A DNA stretch of 64,000 nucleotides, taken from Amanita rubescens. Lineage: Eukaryota; Basidiomycota; Agaricomycetes; Agaricales; Amanitaceae. The position numbers were made by a program, and so were the translations under genes. The notes under the pieces were generated by a model. That model was given only the letters and a program-made list of their open reading frames with translations, did no database searches and was not told where the DNA came from. Location of the stretch: assembly GCA_015039365.1 (NCBI GenBank), contig WION01000066.1:1-64000 (forward strand), in the 5' to 3' direction. Below, piece after piece: positions 42,579 through 51,242 of the stretch (position 1 is the stretch's first letter; every line of letters starts with the position of its first letter).

Positions 42579-42800
42579 AGGGAACAAGCAGCGGTGGCTA
42601 GGGATCAAGGAACAGTAAGGGAAGAGCGGAACACATACGCCAGAGGAGACATACGCAGCTGGCTCACAGTAGGCAACAGGAGACGAGAGAGAAGGATGGG
42701 GGAGCCCGAGAGGGAGGACGGGGCAAGTGAGGCGCAGCGTAGCGCGGGGGGAGAGGACGAGAACAGAACGATGGGGAGAAGAGCGGGGCGGGGCAGGTGA
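42579..42800 (+). pseudogene. LINE ORF2, part 3: C-terminal end
   Basis: Continues in frame from 38770 with REQAAVARDQGTVREE, IRSWLTVGNRRRERRMG and an Arg/Gly/Glu-rich tail to a TGA at 42798-42800. A basic low-complexity C-terminus, possibly RNA-binding. The LINE 3' UTR starts here and is interrupted by gypsy-2 at 42944. Confidence 0.8.
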
Positions 42801-42943
42801 GAGGCAGCGAGGTAGGGGGACTGGGAGAGAGGTGATGAGAGGCGAGGTGAGAAGACGATGAACAGCGCACAGAGTGCGCAATTCCGCATCCAGGCTTCAA
42901 CCACGCTACAACCACCAACACAAACTCCACGCGCGCCAGAAAT
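42801..42943 (+). other. LINE 3' UTR, first piece
   Basis: Follows the ORF2 stop. Ends with GAAAT (42939-42943), the left TSD of gypsy-2. The 3' UTR continues at 51243. Confidence 0.8.
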
Positions 42944-43461
42944 TGTTATGATCACGTCGATCTCCACCTACAATGTGTCCACGCTATGAGCGCTTGACAA
43001 AGTAGACTAAGTCCAACGGACAGGTCAAACAATAGATGAACAAATAAGCTAAGTGATAAGACGACTAGAAGAAGTCTTATCCTTGAGAGCGATAATGAAC
43101 GGAGTAGGAACGACGTTCTTTAGGTGAGATGGGATGTGATATTGACAAAGACAAACTAAGTCGAACTTAAGGTTCGACGTTACAGTACATCGGTTTATAT
43201 ACATGTACAGAAACACAGCCGTATCGTAAGTAGAACAAGGGTGATAGCAAGTATAGGTAAAACAGGAGGTATAAGGGATGGTACACGTATGAACAGGGGG
43301 CTGGGCATAGGGTAAACGGAATGGGGATTGATAAGGGAACGAGGTAGTCTGTTTGATGAACATAATGGGGATGTGACGAGGGGATAGGCATATACAAAAA
43401 AGTAAGCATGTCCGACGTGTCATGTAATCATAATGTAGGAGTCCGTACCGTGTTTGTAACA
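42944..43461 (-). repeat. gypsy-2 3' LTR (518 bp)
   Basis: Direct repeat of 50720-51237. On the plus strand it starts TGTTATGATCACG and ends GTTTGTAACA. Confidence 0.95.
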
Positions 43462-43510
43462 CTAGCTCTCCTCTATGTTGTTGACCGCAACAACAATATG
43501 CGGGTATCCT

Positions 43511-45226
43511 CTAGGTGTCGAGGTTGTGGCGGGCATCTTCATCGTCGTATGGATGATAGCCGGCAGAGTTGTCGACGAAGACGGCGAAGTCATTCGTCTT
43601 GATTCCATCCTCCTGCGTTCCAGTCGGTGGGTGTGTCCGTATACGTTTGGACGAGTTCTTCGTTATTGGCCTCAAGCGAGTTGAGGAGCTTGTGGAGAAC
43701 CTTGAGACGTCGGTTCTCTTCTTTGAGGAGCTTGATGATGCGCTCCTTGGATTCGTCATCGGGACGAGGGACTGTTGGCGGTAGGGATGTGGCGGCGAAA
43801 AGCCGGACGTGGGACTGGTAGTGAAGGAAATCCGAGATTTCCTGGTGGATGTGGGCGAGGCGTTCTCGACCGTCGAAGGCGCCGATGCTAAAGGCGGTGG
43901 GGGTGGAAGCCGACGCGGCGTTGGAGACGGTGGGGGTCTGTTGGGTCTGTTCTGCGTTCCCTTCCATAGTCGATAAAGGTTGTGTTGGGGAATGAGTGAG
44001 CGTCCGAGGTTCTTAAATCTTTCAGCGGTCTGGGCGACGGGCGTGGAAGGTATAAGATTCTGATGGAGATCTAATTCCATCATGACGTGGGCAACTTCTT
44101 CATAGGCGTTGTGAGAGAGTTGCTGCGGTTTAGCTCCTTTGGTAAACAGATCTTCTGTCCATGCGGTAGTCCGTCTAGAAGATTCGGCGATTTCCTTGAT
44201 TCGATCTGCTAGATCTGCTAAGGCGATTGCTCCGACTTCGGTTCGGTTCGTAAGCTCCAAGATATGCTGTGCATCTGGTGTGATCCTATGAGAGTCAAAG
44301 TTATGATGGATGGCGACGAGATCGTTGGGGTCGTCATTAAGGATAAATGGAGGATGTATTTCATTCCTGACGTCCGAGATGGCTTGTTCGTAGAAGCGTT
44401 CTACGTCAGCGGCGAGGATTCGGCGTAAGAGGTCGATTCCGAATTGGTGGATGGTGCATCCGTGAGAGAGTTTGGTGTACCATTCCATGCGATCTAAGTT
44501 GGTCCAGATTTCTATAAGATCTGCGCAGTGATAGTTGTATCGTTCTCGAGCGTTGACGATGATTGCCTTGGCGAGTCTTGCGTCTGAGAGAATGCGCCAG
44601 AGTCTGGTAAGTCGTTCCAGTTCCTGAGAATTGATTGGCAGGCCGGAAAGTCTTTTAATATCGTCAATAGTCTTTCGCATAAGAGCTGAGCTGTTATAGT
44701 CTGAGAATGTCGTAAAGATCGTCTGAGGTTCAGAGGGAGTGATGTCTGCCATGATTCGATGACTGCCAGGGCTAGCTGGGTCGTTATCATCGCTTCTGTC
44801 GCGAAGATCGCCAGTTGATTCCTTGTCGAATTCGGCAAAAGAGTCGGGGTTATGATATACCTTTCGCATGTTATCAAGTATTTTCCTAGTTCTCCTTGTA
44901 TCTTCATTATGTCCTCTGTTATCTTGATCTTCTGTGGTATCGTGAGGACTCGTAGCTCGGCTTGTTCTGGGTGAATCATCAGGTTGATTCTCTTTGTCAG
45001 AATCTGAAGCGCTGTGATAAGGAACGAGACGTGGCCTATTGGGTTCAGTGATCGTTGTCCTTCTGCTAACATCCGGATTACTGGGTGTATCGGAGGATTC
45101 GATTGTGGCGGTGGTGTTGTCGTTGTTGTCTGGGTAAAGACTGAGTACGTAGGCGGTTCCGGTGATGGTGCTCTCGTCGTTGTTGGCGAGATTGTGGGTG
45201 AGGTTCTTGTTGATTCCATGATTCAT
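43511..45226 (-). CDS. gypsy-2 post-pol ORF3 (571 aa)
   Basis: Open frame of 571 codons starting at an ATG at 45226, 40 nt after the pol stop. The N-terminal 150 residues are disordered and rich in Asn, Thr, Asp and Ser. Residues about 160-410 look folded and helical (MRKTIDDIKRLSGLPINSQE, LERLTRLWRILSDARLAKAI, YNYHCADLIEIWTNLDRMEW, IHQFGIDLLRRILAADVERF, NAYEEVAHVMMELDLHQNLI). The C-terminal third is Pro/Ser-rich. I recognise no domain and no membrane segment or signal peptide, so it is not an obvious envelope. Its start context (C at -3, A at +4) is weak, and a second ATG in another frame follows 7 nt later. A host-derived or element-specific accessory function is possible. It is intact although gag has stops. 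Confidence 0.65.
   Translation of the reverse strand: MNHGINKNLTHNLANNDESTITGTAYVLSLYPDNNDNTTATIESSDTPSNPDVSRRTTITEPNRPRLVPYHSASDSDKENQPDDSPRTSRATSPHDTTEDQDNRGHNEDTRRTRKILDNMRKVYHNPDSFAEFDKESTGDLRDRSDDNDPASPGSHRIMADITPSEPQTIFTTFSDYNSSALMRKTIDDIKRLSGLPINSQELERLTRLWRILSDARLAKAIIVNARERYNYHCADLIEIWTNLDRMEWYTKLSHGCTIHQFGIDLLRRILAADVERFYEQAISDVRNEIHPPFILNDDPNDLVAIHHNFDSHRITPDAQHILELTNRTEVGAIALADLADRIKEIAESSRRTTAWTEDLFTKGAKPQQLSHNAYEEVAHVMMELDLHQNLIPSTPVAQTAERFKNLGRSLIPQHNLYRLWKGTQNRPNRPPPSPTPRRLPPPPPLASAPSTVENASPTSTRKSRISFTTSPTSGFSPPHPYRQQSLVPMTNPRSASSSSSKKRTDVSRFSTSSSTRLRPITKNSSKRIRTHPPTGTQEDGIKTNDFAVFVDNSAGYHPYDDEDARHNLDT
43590..43967 (-). CDS. gypsy-2 post-pol ORF5 (125 aa, coiled coil), overlapping ORF3
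   Basis: Starts at an ATG at 43967 in a good context (A at -3, G at +4) and lies wholly inside ORF3 in a third frame. N-terminal Thr/Ala/Ser-rich leader, then FDGRERLAHIHQEISDFLHY and a strong heptad stretch ERIIKLLKEENRRLKVLHKL followed by LNSLEANNEEL. The coiled-coil periodicity is unlikely by chance, whereas ORF3 across this stretch is Ser/Pro/Arg-rich low complexity, so this frame may be the functional one here. Expression could be by internal initiation or from a spliced RNA. Confidence 0.5.
   Translation of the reverse strand: MEGNAEQTQQTPTVSNAASASTPTAFSIGAFDGRERLAHIHQEISDFLHYQSHVRLFAATSLPPTVPRPDDESKERIIKLLKEENRRLKVLHKLLNSLEANNEELVQTYTDTPTDWNAGGWNQDE
44512..45219 (-). CDS. gypsy-2 post-pol ORF4 (235 aa), overlapping ORF3
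   Basis: ATG at 45219, seven bases after the ORF3 start and in the +1 frame, with a better context (A at -3, G at +4). It is 235 codons without a stop. After a Thr/Pro-rich leader it reads as a helical protein: VSFLITALQILTKRINLMIH, LRVLTIPQKIKITEDIMKIQ, IFATEAMITTQLALAVIESW, SQTITAQLLCERLLTILKDF, ILRNWNDLPDSG. I recognise no domain. The two staggered ATGs would allow leaky scanning to yield ORF3 and ORF4 from one RNA, as in several viral overlapping genes. Conservation tests are needed to decide which frame is under selection. Confidence 0.55.
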   Translation of the reverse strand: MESTRTSPTISPTTTRAPSPEPPTYSVFTQTTTTTPPPQSNPPIHPVIRMLAEGQRSLNPIGHVSFLITALQILTKRINLMIHPEQAELRVLTIPQKIKITEDIMKIQGELGKYLITCERYIITPTLLPNSTRNQLAIFATEAMITTQLALAVIESWQTSLPLNLRRSLRHSQTITAQLLCERLLTILKDFPACQSILRNWNDLPDSGAFSQTQDSPRQSSSTLENDTTITAQIL

Positions 45227-45266
45227 AGGTAGTTTCTGGGCGTTTGTAGGTGTAATCTTTGCTCAT

Positions 45267-48200
45267 TCAGAGTTTCCTACGTTTCTTATATTCGTCAAGG
45301 ATATCCTCGGCGTTTGACAAGTTCTTTTGGGGTTCCCAAGTGTTTTCGCTTGTATCATAGCCTTTCCATTTGACGAGAAACTGTAATTGACGTCCGATCT
45401 TTCGGTGTGCGAGAATAGCTTCTATTTCGTATTCTTCTGATCCTTCTATTAGATCGGGTGGTGGACGTGTATCGTTAGGTCCATGGAATTCTGTTTCTTT
45501 AAATGGTGATAGTAGACATGCGTGGAAAACGCTGTGTATCTTCCATTGTTTCGGTAAGTCTAATTGATAGGTGACAGGTCCTAAGACTTTCTTTATCTTG
45601 AAGGGTCCTTCTCGTTTGGGTGCGAGTTTACGTGACTGATAAGGAATGCGTAGGTTCTTTGAATCTAGCCAAACCTTTTCTCTTTCTTTGAACGGTTTAG
45701 AGTGTTTCATCGTTCGTTGTGCCATTTTGAGGCGTGCAAGGTCGTGTGCTGCCAGAGCTTCTTCTCTTGCTTTGATCAGGAGTCTGATGCGTTCGTCTGC
45801 TACAGGGGTAGCCGACTGTTCTGTAACCTGGGGTAGTGCCACAGGGTTAGATCCATATATGAGATAGAACGGTGATTGTTTCAGTTCTTCATGCGTTCTA
45901 GAATTATGAGCGAATTGCGTGATAGGAAGTATCTTATTCCATTTGTCTGGTTCATAAGCGCAGAATATGCGGAGGTATACTTCAAGTATGGCATTATAGC
46001 GTTCTGTTTGTCCATCTGTTTGAGGGTGAAAGGCGGTGCTCATCTTGTGTTTGATCTGTAGTGCACTGGTTATCCCTTTGAAGACTTTTGCTGCGAATTG
46101 CGGTCCTCTGTCAGATATCATGATGTCTGGTAATCCGAAGTTCTTGAAAACTTCTTTGATGTAGAGGTCGGCGGTTTCGGCTGATGTAATGGTTTTATTA
46201 CAGGGACATAGAATTACTCCCTTTGAAAGTCCTTGGTCGACCACGACAAAGATAGAATCAAAACCGTCACTAGGTGGTAGATCGGTGATGAAATCCATGG
46301 TAATCTGTTGAAATGGTCGGTGTGCGTGGGATTTAATCGGCATTAGGGGTGTGGCGGTAGGGTGTGTATTAGGTTTCATCTGTTGACAGGTAAGACATCC
46401 GTCGATAAAACTTTTGACAAGTGTTGTCATTCTAGGCCACCAGTAGTGTTCCCTTAGTAGGCTAAGTGTTTTGAAGAATCCAGGGTGTCCTGCACTCGGT
46501 GCTTCATGGTATTCTTTGATAATAGATCGGCGAAGATCGGAGTCTAATGGAACGTATGCCTTATTTTTGAATAGGATGATTCCGTTATCTTCGGTCCAAT
46601 CGGTGATTGCTGTGCGAAGGGGCGCTGTTCCTTTCTCCTTTAAGCATCTTCTAATGGTTTCAGCAAACTCGTCGGTTTGAGTTGCATTCTTTACTTGATC
46701 TCGGAGATCTTCGGCGATGACTTGAATGAATAATGAGTCAGGGAGCATCATGACTGTTTCGTCATCTTCTTCTCCATTGGTGTGATCAGGTCGGCGGGAT
46801 AAGGCGTCCGCTTGGGTTAATTTTGCTCCGGGTACGTGAATTAGTTGGTAATTATATCTTGAGAGATTATTCCACCATCTTGCTTGTCTAGCTGTGAGAC
46901 GTTGTGGTGCGCGGTAGTAAGTTAAGTTTTTGTGGTCGCAGTGTATAGTGAGTGTGTGTTCTGCTCCAAGCAGTAGGTATTTCCATTCGTCAAGAGCGTA
47001 AATTATGGCAAAGAGCTCTCGGTCGTAGATTTGCCAGTTTCGTTCAGTAGGCGTAAGTGCGTGTGAGAGATATCCACAAGGGTGTAAGTCTCCGTTTTCG
47101 TCTTTCTGCATTAAGGCGGCTCTGACAGCCCATTTAGATGCGTCCGTTTCAAGTATGAAGGGTTGATTGACGTCTGGCATCTTTAGTACTGGTGCTGTTA
47201 CGAAACTTTCCTTTAATGAGTCGAAGGCAACTCTACATTCTAGTGTCCATTCCCATATCTTGTTTTTCTTCGTTAAGTCGTGAAGGGGTCGTGCGAGGTG
47301 CGCGAATCCGGATATGAAACGTCTGTAGTAATTTCCAAATCCAAGAAACGAGCGTACTTGTTTAACTGTTGTCGGAGGGGGCCAGTCTCTGATTCCAGCG
47401 AGTTTTATTGGATCCATTTTTATCGTGTCTTTCGTGATTATCATGCCTAAGAAGTCCACTTCCTCGGCGGCAAATTTGCATTTTTCAAGTTTCAGGTAAA
47501 GATCGTGTTCTTTTAATTTTGCGAGTACTAGCTTTGTTCTTTTCTCGAGTTCTTGTTTGTTGCGCGCGTGTATCAAGATGTCATCCATGTAAATGGCGAT
47601 CCATCCTTCGTTCATGAAGTCCCTGAAGTAATCGTCCATCATAGCTTGAAATGTTGCGGGCGAATTGCGTAATCCAAAGAACATAACTGTCGGTTCGAAT
47701 AGTCCTTTATTCGTGATGAATGCGGCTTTCCATTCGTCTCCTTCTTTGATGCGAACATTGTTGTATCCCCATCTGATGTCTAGTTTCGTAAAGTATTGCG
47801 ATCCTTTAAGTTGTAGCATCAGATCGGATATGAGTGGTAAGGGGTAAGAGTTTGGTTTCGTGTGTTCGTTCAAATATCGGTAATCTTGGCAAGGTCTGAG
47901 TGTTTTGCTATCCTTCTTTTCGACATAAAAGAATGGCGCTGCTTGCGGAGATTTGGATGGTCGTATATATCCTTTAGCTAGTTGTTCTTTGATCCATTCG
48001 TCAAGCGTATTTTGTTGTAATGGTGATATTGGGTAGATCTTCCCTTTCTTTGGTATAAAATCTTCGCGAAGTTCAATTGCGTGATCCCATGATCTGCGGT
48101 CTGGGAATCGTTCTGACGCTTGTTTTTCAAATATCTCTTTCCATTCGAGATACTCAGGAGGTAGCGTGATTTCCTTCTGATTGGTGTTGTACTTATGTTC

Positions 48201-48890
48201 CATTTGTTGAGCTGGTGAGTAGCGATTAATCGTGATCTCGTCATAATCTTCTTCAGTCCATCTTCCTATGTCTTCAAATGGTGGTTTCCAACGTAGACTC
48301 TTCTCTTCTGGTCCTTTGTGTGACAACAAATACCGAATTACGACGTCTTCTTCCCATTTAGGCATTGCTTCTTTATCGAGTCGATGCAAGATGCTCCGTA
48401 TTGATGCCTTCCATTCGTCTTCTTTGGAGTTACGGAACTCCAGAGTTCTATTCCTCCAGCTTATGATTGGGTCATGCTTCTCGAGCCACGGAAGCCCTAG
48501 TATCAAGTTTTGATCGCCAAGCGAAGTGACCAAGAACCATTCGGTCATCTTCTTTCCATTGATATCGATGGTGATCAAACACTTGTCAGAAATTTCTCCA
48601 TTTGTATTGTATGTGCCGTCAACGTTCTTGACTCGGATCGGTCTTGCGAGTTTCTTCTTTCTCCATTTATAAGCGATTGATGAATTGATAAATAAACCTT
48701 CTGCACCGCTGTCGACCAGTGCAGTCATTGATTCAGTGTTGTCTTCGGTTTCAACTTCGAGGGGAATAGATAATCGATTGCTTGAAATAGAACGTACTAT
48801 TACAGGTGATATCGAAAGATCGTCTTTTGGAGTTGAATCCGAAGTTATGGGACAGGCATCCACTGACATGTGTCCCACTGTCAAAAATCC
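45267..48890 (-). CDS. gypsy-2 Pol: protease, RT, RNase H, integrase, chromodomain
   Basis: About 1,205 codons, intact. Protease ALVDSGAEG (residues 55-63 counting from 48884) with LILGLPWLEKHDP. RT: RSWDHAIEL, KGKIYPISPLQQNTLDEW, KLDIRWGYNNVRIKEG, and IYMDDILI (YMDD at 432-435). RNase H: LETDASKWAVRAALMQKD and YDRELFAIIYALDEW. Integrase: HPGFFKTLSLLREHYWWPRM with CLTCQQ, core MDFITDLP, SDRGPQF and AFHPQTDGQTERYN. C-terminal chromodomain: YEIEAILAHRKIGRQLQFLV, WKGYDTSENTWEPQ, ending EYKKRRKL. The frame lies -1 relative to gag and opens only at a TAA upstream of 48890; entry is probably by -1 frameshifting on GGATTTT directly before the gag TGA. It has no ATG near the start. Confidence 0.95.
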   Translation of the reverse strand, partial: GFLTVGHMSVDACPITSDSTPKDDLSISPVIVRSISSNRLSIPLEVETEDNTESMTALVDSGAEGLFINSSIAYKWRKKKLARPIRVKNVDGTYNTNGEISDKCLITIDINGKKMTEWFLVTSLGDQNLILGLPWLEKHDPIISWRNRTLEFRNSKEDEWKASIRSILHRLDKEAMPKWEEDVVIRYLLSHKGPEEKSLRWKPPFEDIGRWTEEDYDEITINRYSPAQQMEHKYNTNQKEITLPPEYLEWKEIFEKQASERFPDRRSWDHAIELREDFIPKKGKIYPISPLQQNTLDEWIKEQLAKGYIRPSKSPQAAPFFYVEKKDSKTLRPCQDYRYLNEHTKPNSYPLPLISDLMLQLKGSQYFTKLDIRWGYNNVRIKEGDEWKAAFITNKGLFEPTVMFFGLRNSPATFQAMMDDYFRDFMNEGWIAIYMDDILIHARNKQELEKRTKLVLAKLKEHDLYLKLEKCKFAAEEVDFLGMIITKDTIKMDPIKLAGIRDWPPPTTVKQVRSFLGFGNYYRRFISGFAHLARPLHDLTKKNKIWEWTLECRVAFDSLKESFVTAPVLKMPDVNQPFILETDASKWAVRAALMQKDENGDLHPCGYLSHALTPTERNWQIYDRELFAIIYALDEWKYLLLGAEHTLTIHCDHKNLTYYRAPQRLTARQARWWNNLSRYNYQLIHVPGAKLTQADALSRRPDHTNGEEDDETVMMLPDSLFIQVIAEDLRDQVKNATQTDEFAETIRRCLKEKGTAPLRTAITDWTEDNGIILFKNKAYVPLDSDLRRSIIKEYHEAPSAGHPGFFKTLSLLREHYWWPRMTTLVKSFIDGCLTCQQMKPNTHPTATPLMPIKSHAHRPFQQITMDFITDLPPSDGFDSIFVVVDQGLSKGVILCPCNKTITSAETADLYIKEVFKNFGLPDIMISDRGPQFAAKVFKGITSALQIKHKMSTAFHPQTDGQTERYNAILEVYLRIFCAYEPDKWNKILPITQFAHNSRTHEELKQSPFYLIYGSNPVALPQVTEQSATPVADERIRLLIKAREEALAAHDLARLKMAQRTMKHSKPFKEREKVWLDSKNLRIPYQSRKLAPKREGPFKIKKVLGPVTYQLDLPKQWKIHSVFHACLLSPFKETEFHGPNDTRPPPDLIEGSEEYEIEAILAHRKIGRQLQFLVKWKGYDTSENTWEPQKNLSNAEDILDEYKKRRKL
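48881..48890 (-). other. Candidate -1 ribosomal frameshift site between gypsy-2 gag and pol
   Basis: The minus strand reads G GAT TTT TGA in the gag frame. GGATTTT has the X-XXY-YYZ-like form used as a -1 slippery heptamer (GGAUUUU is known from dianthoviruses) and is followed at once by the gag stop. Slipping by -1 enters the pol frame, which opens only a few codons upstream. Confidence 0.5.
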
Positions 48891-50560
48891 GGTTTATCCG
48901 CGTTGATAAGGAGGTTGATACGTTGATCTGGAGAGAGTTTCTTTAACATAGCGCGTATCGTTCTGTCGCTAGTGTCTTCTTCTTCTTCTTCTTCTTGCTG
49001 GCTAGACTCTTCAACGTTTTCATAGTTACTGCCGTCGTCATCCCTTTCGGTTGCTCGAATATGACGACCGTGTGCGAATTTCTTTCCTTTCTTTCCATTA
49101 AACTTCTTCTTCCCTTTGTAAGATCCTTTATCCTTCCTCATGGGGCATTGTCCTGACATGTGGTCCGGTTTATGACATATGAAACAAAGTCCATCACGGA
49201 TATGTCGGGTTCATTCATCCTTTGATAACGCGCCAAGAATTATTGCATCGAGATCCATATCCCATTCGTTTCGAGGGGGTTTGTGTGAAGATGTTCCTCC
49301 TCTGTTGGTTGCTAGAATGCCAATACGTGTTTCAGCATTGTATGCTCTGAGTGCTCCTTCGTACCATTCGTCCAAGGTTTTGGGGTCTCTCATTACGACT
49401 GCTCTGTATGTGTTGGCGTCGAGTCCTTGTCCAAACATGTGGGTAGCGGCACTGCCTGTGATTCCAGCTTTCTTTATTAGTTCTTTGAATAAACCAACGT
49501 ATTTTGGGATTGAGATTCATTTTCCTTTCTTGTCTTTGCGTTTTTGTAGCTGTACTAATTCTGTGTACGCATTTCCGGGTGAATCTATTTCTTGCCAATT
49601 ATTGAGGAATCTGGTTTTGAATCCTGTCCAGTCATTCCATGTTATTTCCGTCTTTGCTGCATCGTTAAGATCGTCGTTTTGATTGCGTCTCCAGTTCTCA
49701 GCTTTATCGGTTATCATAGATAACGTCAGTCTGATTTTAAGTCTATCCGTGTTGATGCGACCTGGATTGAGATCTAGGAATAGCTCCATTCGATCTATGA
49801 AATCCTGTGCTTGAGATCGCTTTCCTGTGAAGGTAGGGATTTCTCCTAAGAGACTAGGAATCGGTTGTATTGCTGGTGTCGTCATCGTAGCTATTGGTGG
49901 TTCTGGAGGTGGTGTAGGCGGTTTCTGTGGTGGTACTGGTGGTCCTGGACTAGGGTCGGGTTTAGGATCGACTTCTATGTATTGAAGTCCTGGGGAATTC
50001 GGTTTCTCCTGTTCTGTTTCAAACGGGTTGAAATCGATTGGGCTAAGTAAGTTTGGAACAGTTTTGTCTTCCGACTCGGAAAGGTCACTGGAACTTTCGA
50101 ATTGCTGATCGGGGTTTTCGTCACTTGATTCGGTTCCTGATTCGTTTTCTTCTGTTACTCCAAAAGTTTTACTTTTTGGTGTAGTTTTGACTGCTGCTTT
50201 CGGTGTAGAGACTGCGCTTCTGTGCTGTAGGCTTTCGGGCAAGTTATCTGGGTTTCCTTCTATCCACTTTGGTCCTTTGAAGAAATCGTCTGGTACAAAT
50301 TCGTATGTGAGTTCTGATTCAGGGCCTGGGTTATATCCTCCCCAATGTTTAGTATTTTCGTCGAATTCGACTTCAAATCCTAGGAGATAGTATTTGTCGT
50401 TGAATCGATGATAGAATGCGTTGTTGGGTGGTCTATTGGCTCTCTGTGGTATCCAAAACTCTGATGTTGGTACGAGACTGTGGTCTTTTGAATATTTCCA
50501 AAGGTGGTCCTTAGGGTCGTTGTAGATAGCGATGTGATTTAGATAATAATGTCAGGCTCT
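48881..50560 (-). pseudogene. gypsy-2 Gag, one frame with three TGA stops
   Basis: The minus-strand frame carries RTPPNRATRGTRA, a TGA (50552-50554), HYYLNHIAIYNDPKDHLWKY, a Ser/Glu-rich region, a Pro-rich stretch, then the capsid region (IPSLLGEIPTFTGKRSQAQD, FIDRMELFLDLNPGRI, WNDWTGFKTRFLNNWQEID). A TGA (49517-49519) follows KDKKGK, and the frame goes on with ISIPKYVGLFKELIKKAGI and MRDPKTLDEWYEGALRAYNA. Another TGA (49211-49213) follows SKDE, and then come the zinc knuckle CFICHKPDHMSGQC, a Lys-rich stretch and an acidic tail ending at 48881. All three stops keep the frame and can be explained by CGA (Arg) to TGA. The true start codon was not resolved; no in-frame ATG is evident at the N-terminus. 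Confidence 0.85.
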
Positions 50561-50704
50561 TGTTCCTCTTGTAGCACGATTAGGCGGTGTTCTCTGTTGA
50601 TCCGAAATTGTTGCAAGCTGACCGGTAACCTACGGGCCGGTTCTCCGGAAGTTCGATAGTTATCTTGTGTTTCACCAACGAGGTAATACTCGGGTGTCGT
50701 TTGA

Positions 50705-50717
50705 TAAGTTCGACTTA
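50705..50717 (-). other. gypsy-2 self-priming primer-binding site
   Basis: Two bases inside the 5' LTR (50720-51237), the minus strand reads TAAGTCGAACTTA. It is complementary to TAAGTTCGACTTA read on the minus strand from 50945 to 50933, which begins about 32 nt after the TATATAAA box (plus-strand 50970-50977). The predicted transcript 5' end can therefore fold onto the site, as in Tf1/sushi elements. Confidence 0.75.
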
Positions 50718-50719
50718 AT

Positions 50720-51237
50720 TGTTATGATCACGTCGATCTCCACCTACAATGTGTCCACGCTATGAGCGCTTGACAAAGTAGACTAAGTCCAACGGACAGG
50801 TCAAACAATAGGTGAACGAATAAGCTAAGTGATAAGACGACTAGAAGAAGTCTTATCCTTGAGAGCGATAATGAACGGAGTAGGAACGACGTTCTTTAGG
50901 TGAGATGGGATGTGATATTGACAAAGACAAACTAAGTCGAACTTAAGGTTCGACGTTACAGTACATCGGTTTATATACATGTACAGAAACACAGCCGTAT
51001 CGTAAGTAGAACAAGGGTGATAGCAAGTATAGGTAAAACAGGAGGTATAAGGGATGGTACACGTATGAACAGGGGGCTGGGCATAGGGTAAACGGAATGG
51101 GGATTGATAAGGGAACGAGGTAGTCCGTTTGATGAACATAATGGGGATGTGACGAGGGGATAGGCATATACGAAAAAGTAAGCATGTCCGACATGTCATG
51201 TAATCATAATGTAGGAGTCCGTACCGTGTTTGTAACA
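50720..51237 (-). repeat. gypsy-2 5' LTR (518 bp)
   Basis: Direct repeat of 42944-43461, followed by TSD GAAAT (51238-51242). The minus-strand TATA box is TATATAAACC. Confidence 0.95.
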
Positions 51238-51242
51238 GAAAT

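Larger units (their letters stand above)
42944..51237 (-). mobile_element. Ty3/gypsy chromovirus gypsy-2 with extra overlapping ORFs
   Basis: 8294 bp; LTRs of 518 bp (42944-43461 and 50720-51237), TSD GAAAT on both sides. On the minus strand, in order: primer-binding site, gag (three TGA stops), pol (intact) and a 1.7-kb region with three overlapping ORFs before the 3' LTR. The LTRs differ at about five positions, four of them at CpG. A purine-rich GAGGAGAGCTAG borders the 3' LTR. Confidence 0.95.

Noticed and set aside
43049..43462. ORFs within the gypsy-2 LTRs (137 and 124 codons)
   Set aside because: Present in both LTRs, low complexity and without a recognisable motif; explained as LTR sequence.
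43511..45226. ORF3 as an envelope gene
   Set aside because: No signal peptide, transmembrane segment or fusion-peptide-like stretch was seen.
21581..50554. TGA as a reassigned sense codon
   Set aside because: TGA also serves as the natural terminator of gypsy-1 gag, gypsy-2 gag and LINE ORF2, and the in-frame TGAs occur only in decaying elements. CpG decay is simpler.
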